Of a stretch of 41,614 bases of DNA, positions 41,611 to 41,614 are shown piece after piece. A model generated the notes under the pieces. It made no database searches and had not been told where the DNA came from. It saw nothing but the letters and a program-made list of their open reading frames with translations. Position 1 is the stretch's first letter, and the number at the start of each line of letters is the position of its first letter. The stretch is from contig NZ_CABJCG010000024.1 in assembly GCF_902364025.1 (NCBI RefSeq), positions 51,446 to 93,059 on the forward strand, in the 5' to 3' direction. The position numbers were made by a program, and so were the translations under genes. Source of the DNA: Enterocloster lavalensis (GTDB lineage Bacteria > Bacillota > Clostridia > Lachnospirales > Lachnospiraceae).

Positions 41611-41614
41611 AGTT

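Noticed and set aside
1..41614. tRNA or rRNA genes
   Set aside because: I looked for cloverleaf-like GTTCRAnnC arms and rRNA conserved cores in the gaps and saw none.

Overview
The window looks like chromosomal DNA of a GC-rich Firmicute, most likely a gut Clostridia of the Lachnospiraceae type. The reasons are strong AGGAGG-like ribosome binding sites, TTGACA/TATAAT promoters, frequent GTG and TTG starts, lipoproteins with a lipobox, and a heterodimeric lacL/lacM beta-galactosidase. The species cannot be fixed from the sequence alone. Nearly all genes are on the + strand; only one (22627-24114) is clearly on the - strand.

Layout. (1) 1-4980: a TetR regulator with a palindromic operator over its own promoter, followed by an HlyD-type adaptor and an RND efflux permease, closed by a strong terminator. 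(2) 5000-7600: a MerR-type promoter (19-bp spacer) drives an aldo/keto reductase with two Fe-S cluster motifs; a membrane metallophosphoesterase follows. (3) 7720-8760: a lipoprotein of unknown role. (4) 9025-13816: a sucrose-type module of LacI repressor, PTS EIIBCA permease and GH32 sucrose-6-phosphate hydrolase, with a perfect 18-bp operator and a second imperfect one. (5) 14020-17830: a MarR regulator and an AhpD/CMD-like protein, then dihydrolipoyl dehydrogenase with its own lipoyl-like domain overlapping a lipoate-protein ligase. (6) 17947-18276: two tandem copies of a 162-bp structured repeat. (7) 18307-22494: a MarR regulator with tandem direct-repeat operators, then an asymmetric heterodimeric ABC exporter. 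(8) 22627-24114 (-): a TerC-like membrane protein with an unusual C-terminal membrane domain. (9) 24357-33432: a membrane-anchored AraC regulator, a glyoxalase-fold protein, a sugar ABC importer (binding protein and two permeases) and LacL/LacM beta-galactosidase. Together these look like a galactoside uptake and hydrolysis system. (10) 33636-34650: a UPF0145 protein and an Asp/Glu-type racemase.

(11) 34734-41614: the accessory part. After a terminator and a very AT-rich stretch lies a compact, divergent type I-C-like CRISPR-Cas locus in the order cas5-cas8c-cas7-cas3, followed directly by a short array of six 33-bp repeats and one decayed repeat. No cas4, cas1, cas2 or cas6 is visible. The C-terminal part of cas8c has an internal Shine-Dalgarno and ATG in the right place for a separately translated Cas11 small subunit. 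Cas5 seems to lack the Lys-His pair used for repeat cleavage in characterised Cas5c/d proteins. The last full repeat carries a compensatory base-pair change in its hairpin. Two tight hairpins just after the array resemble the end of an IS200/IS605-family element, which would run out of the window.

The most interesting items are this reordered, adaptation-less I-C variant, the 162-bp tandem repeat, the TerC fusion, and the two unrelated proteins whose interdomain linkers are both 36-nt in-frame minisatellites.
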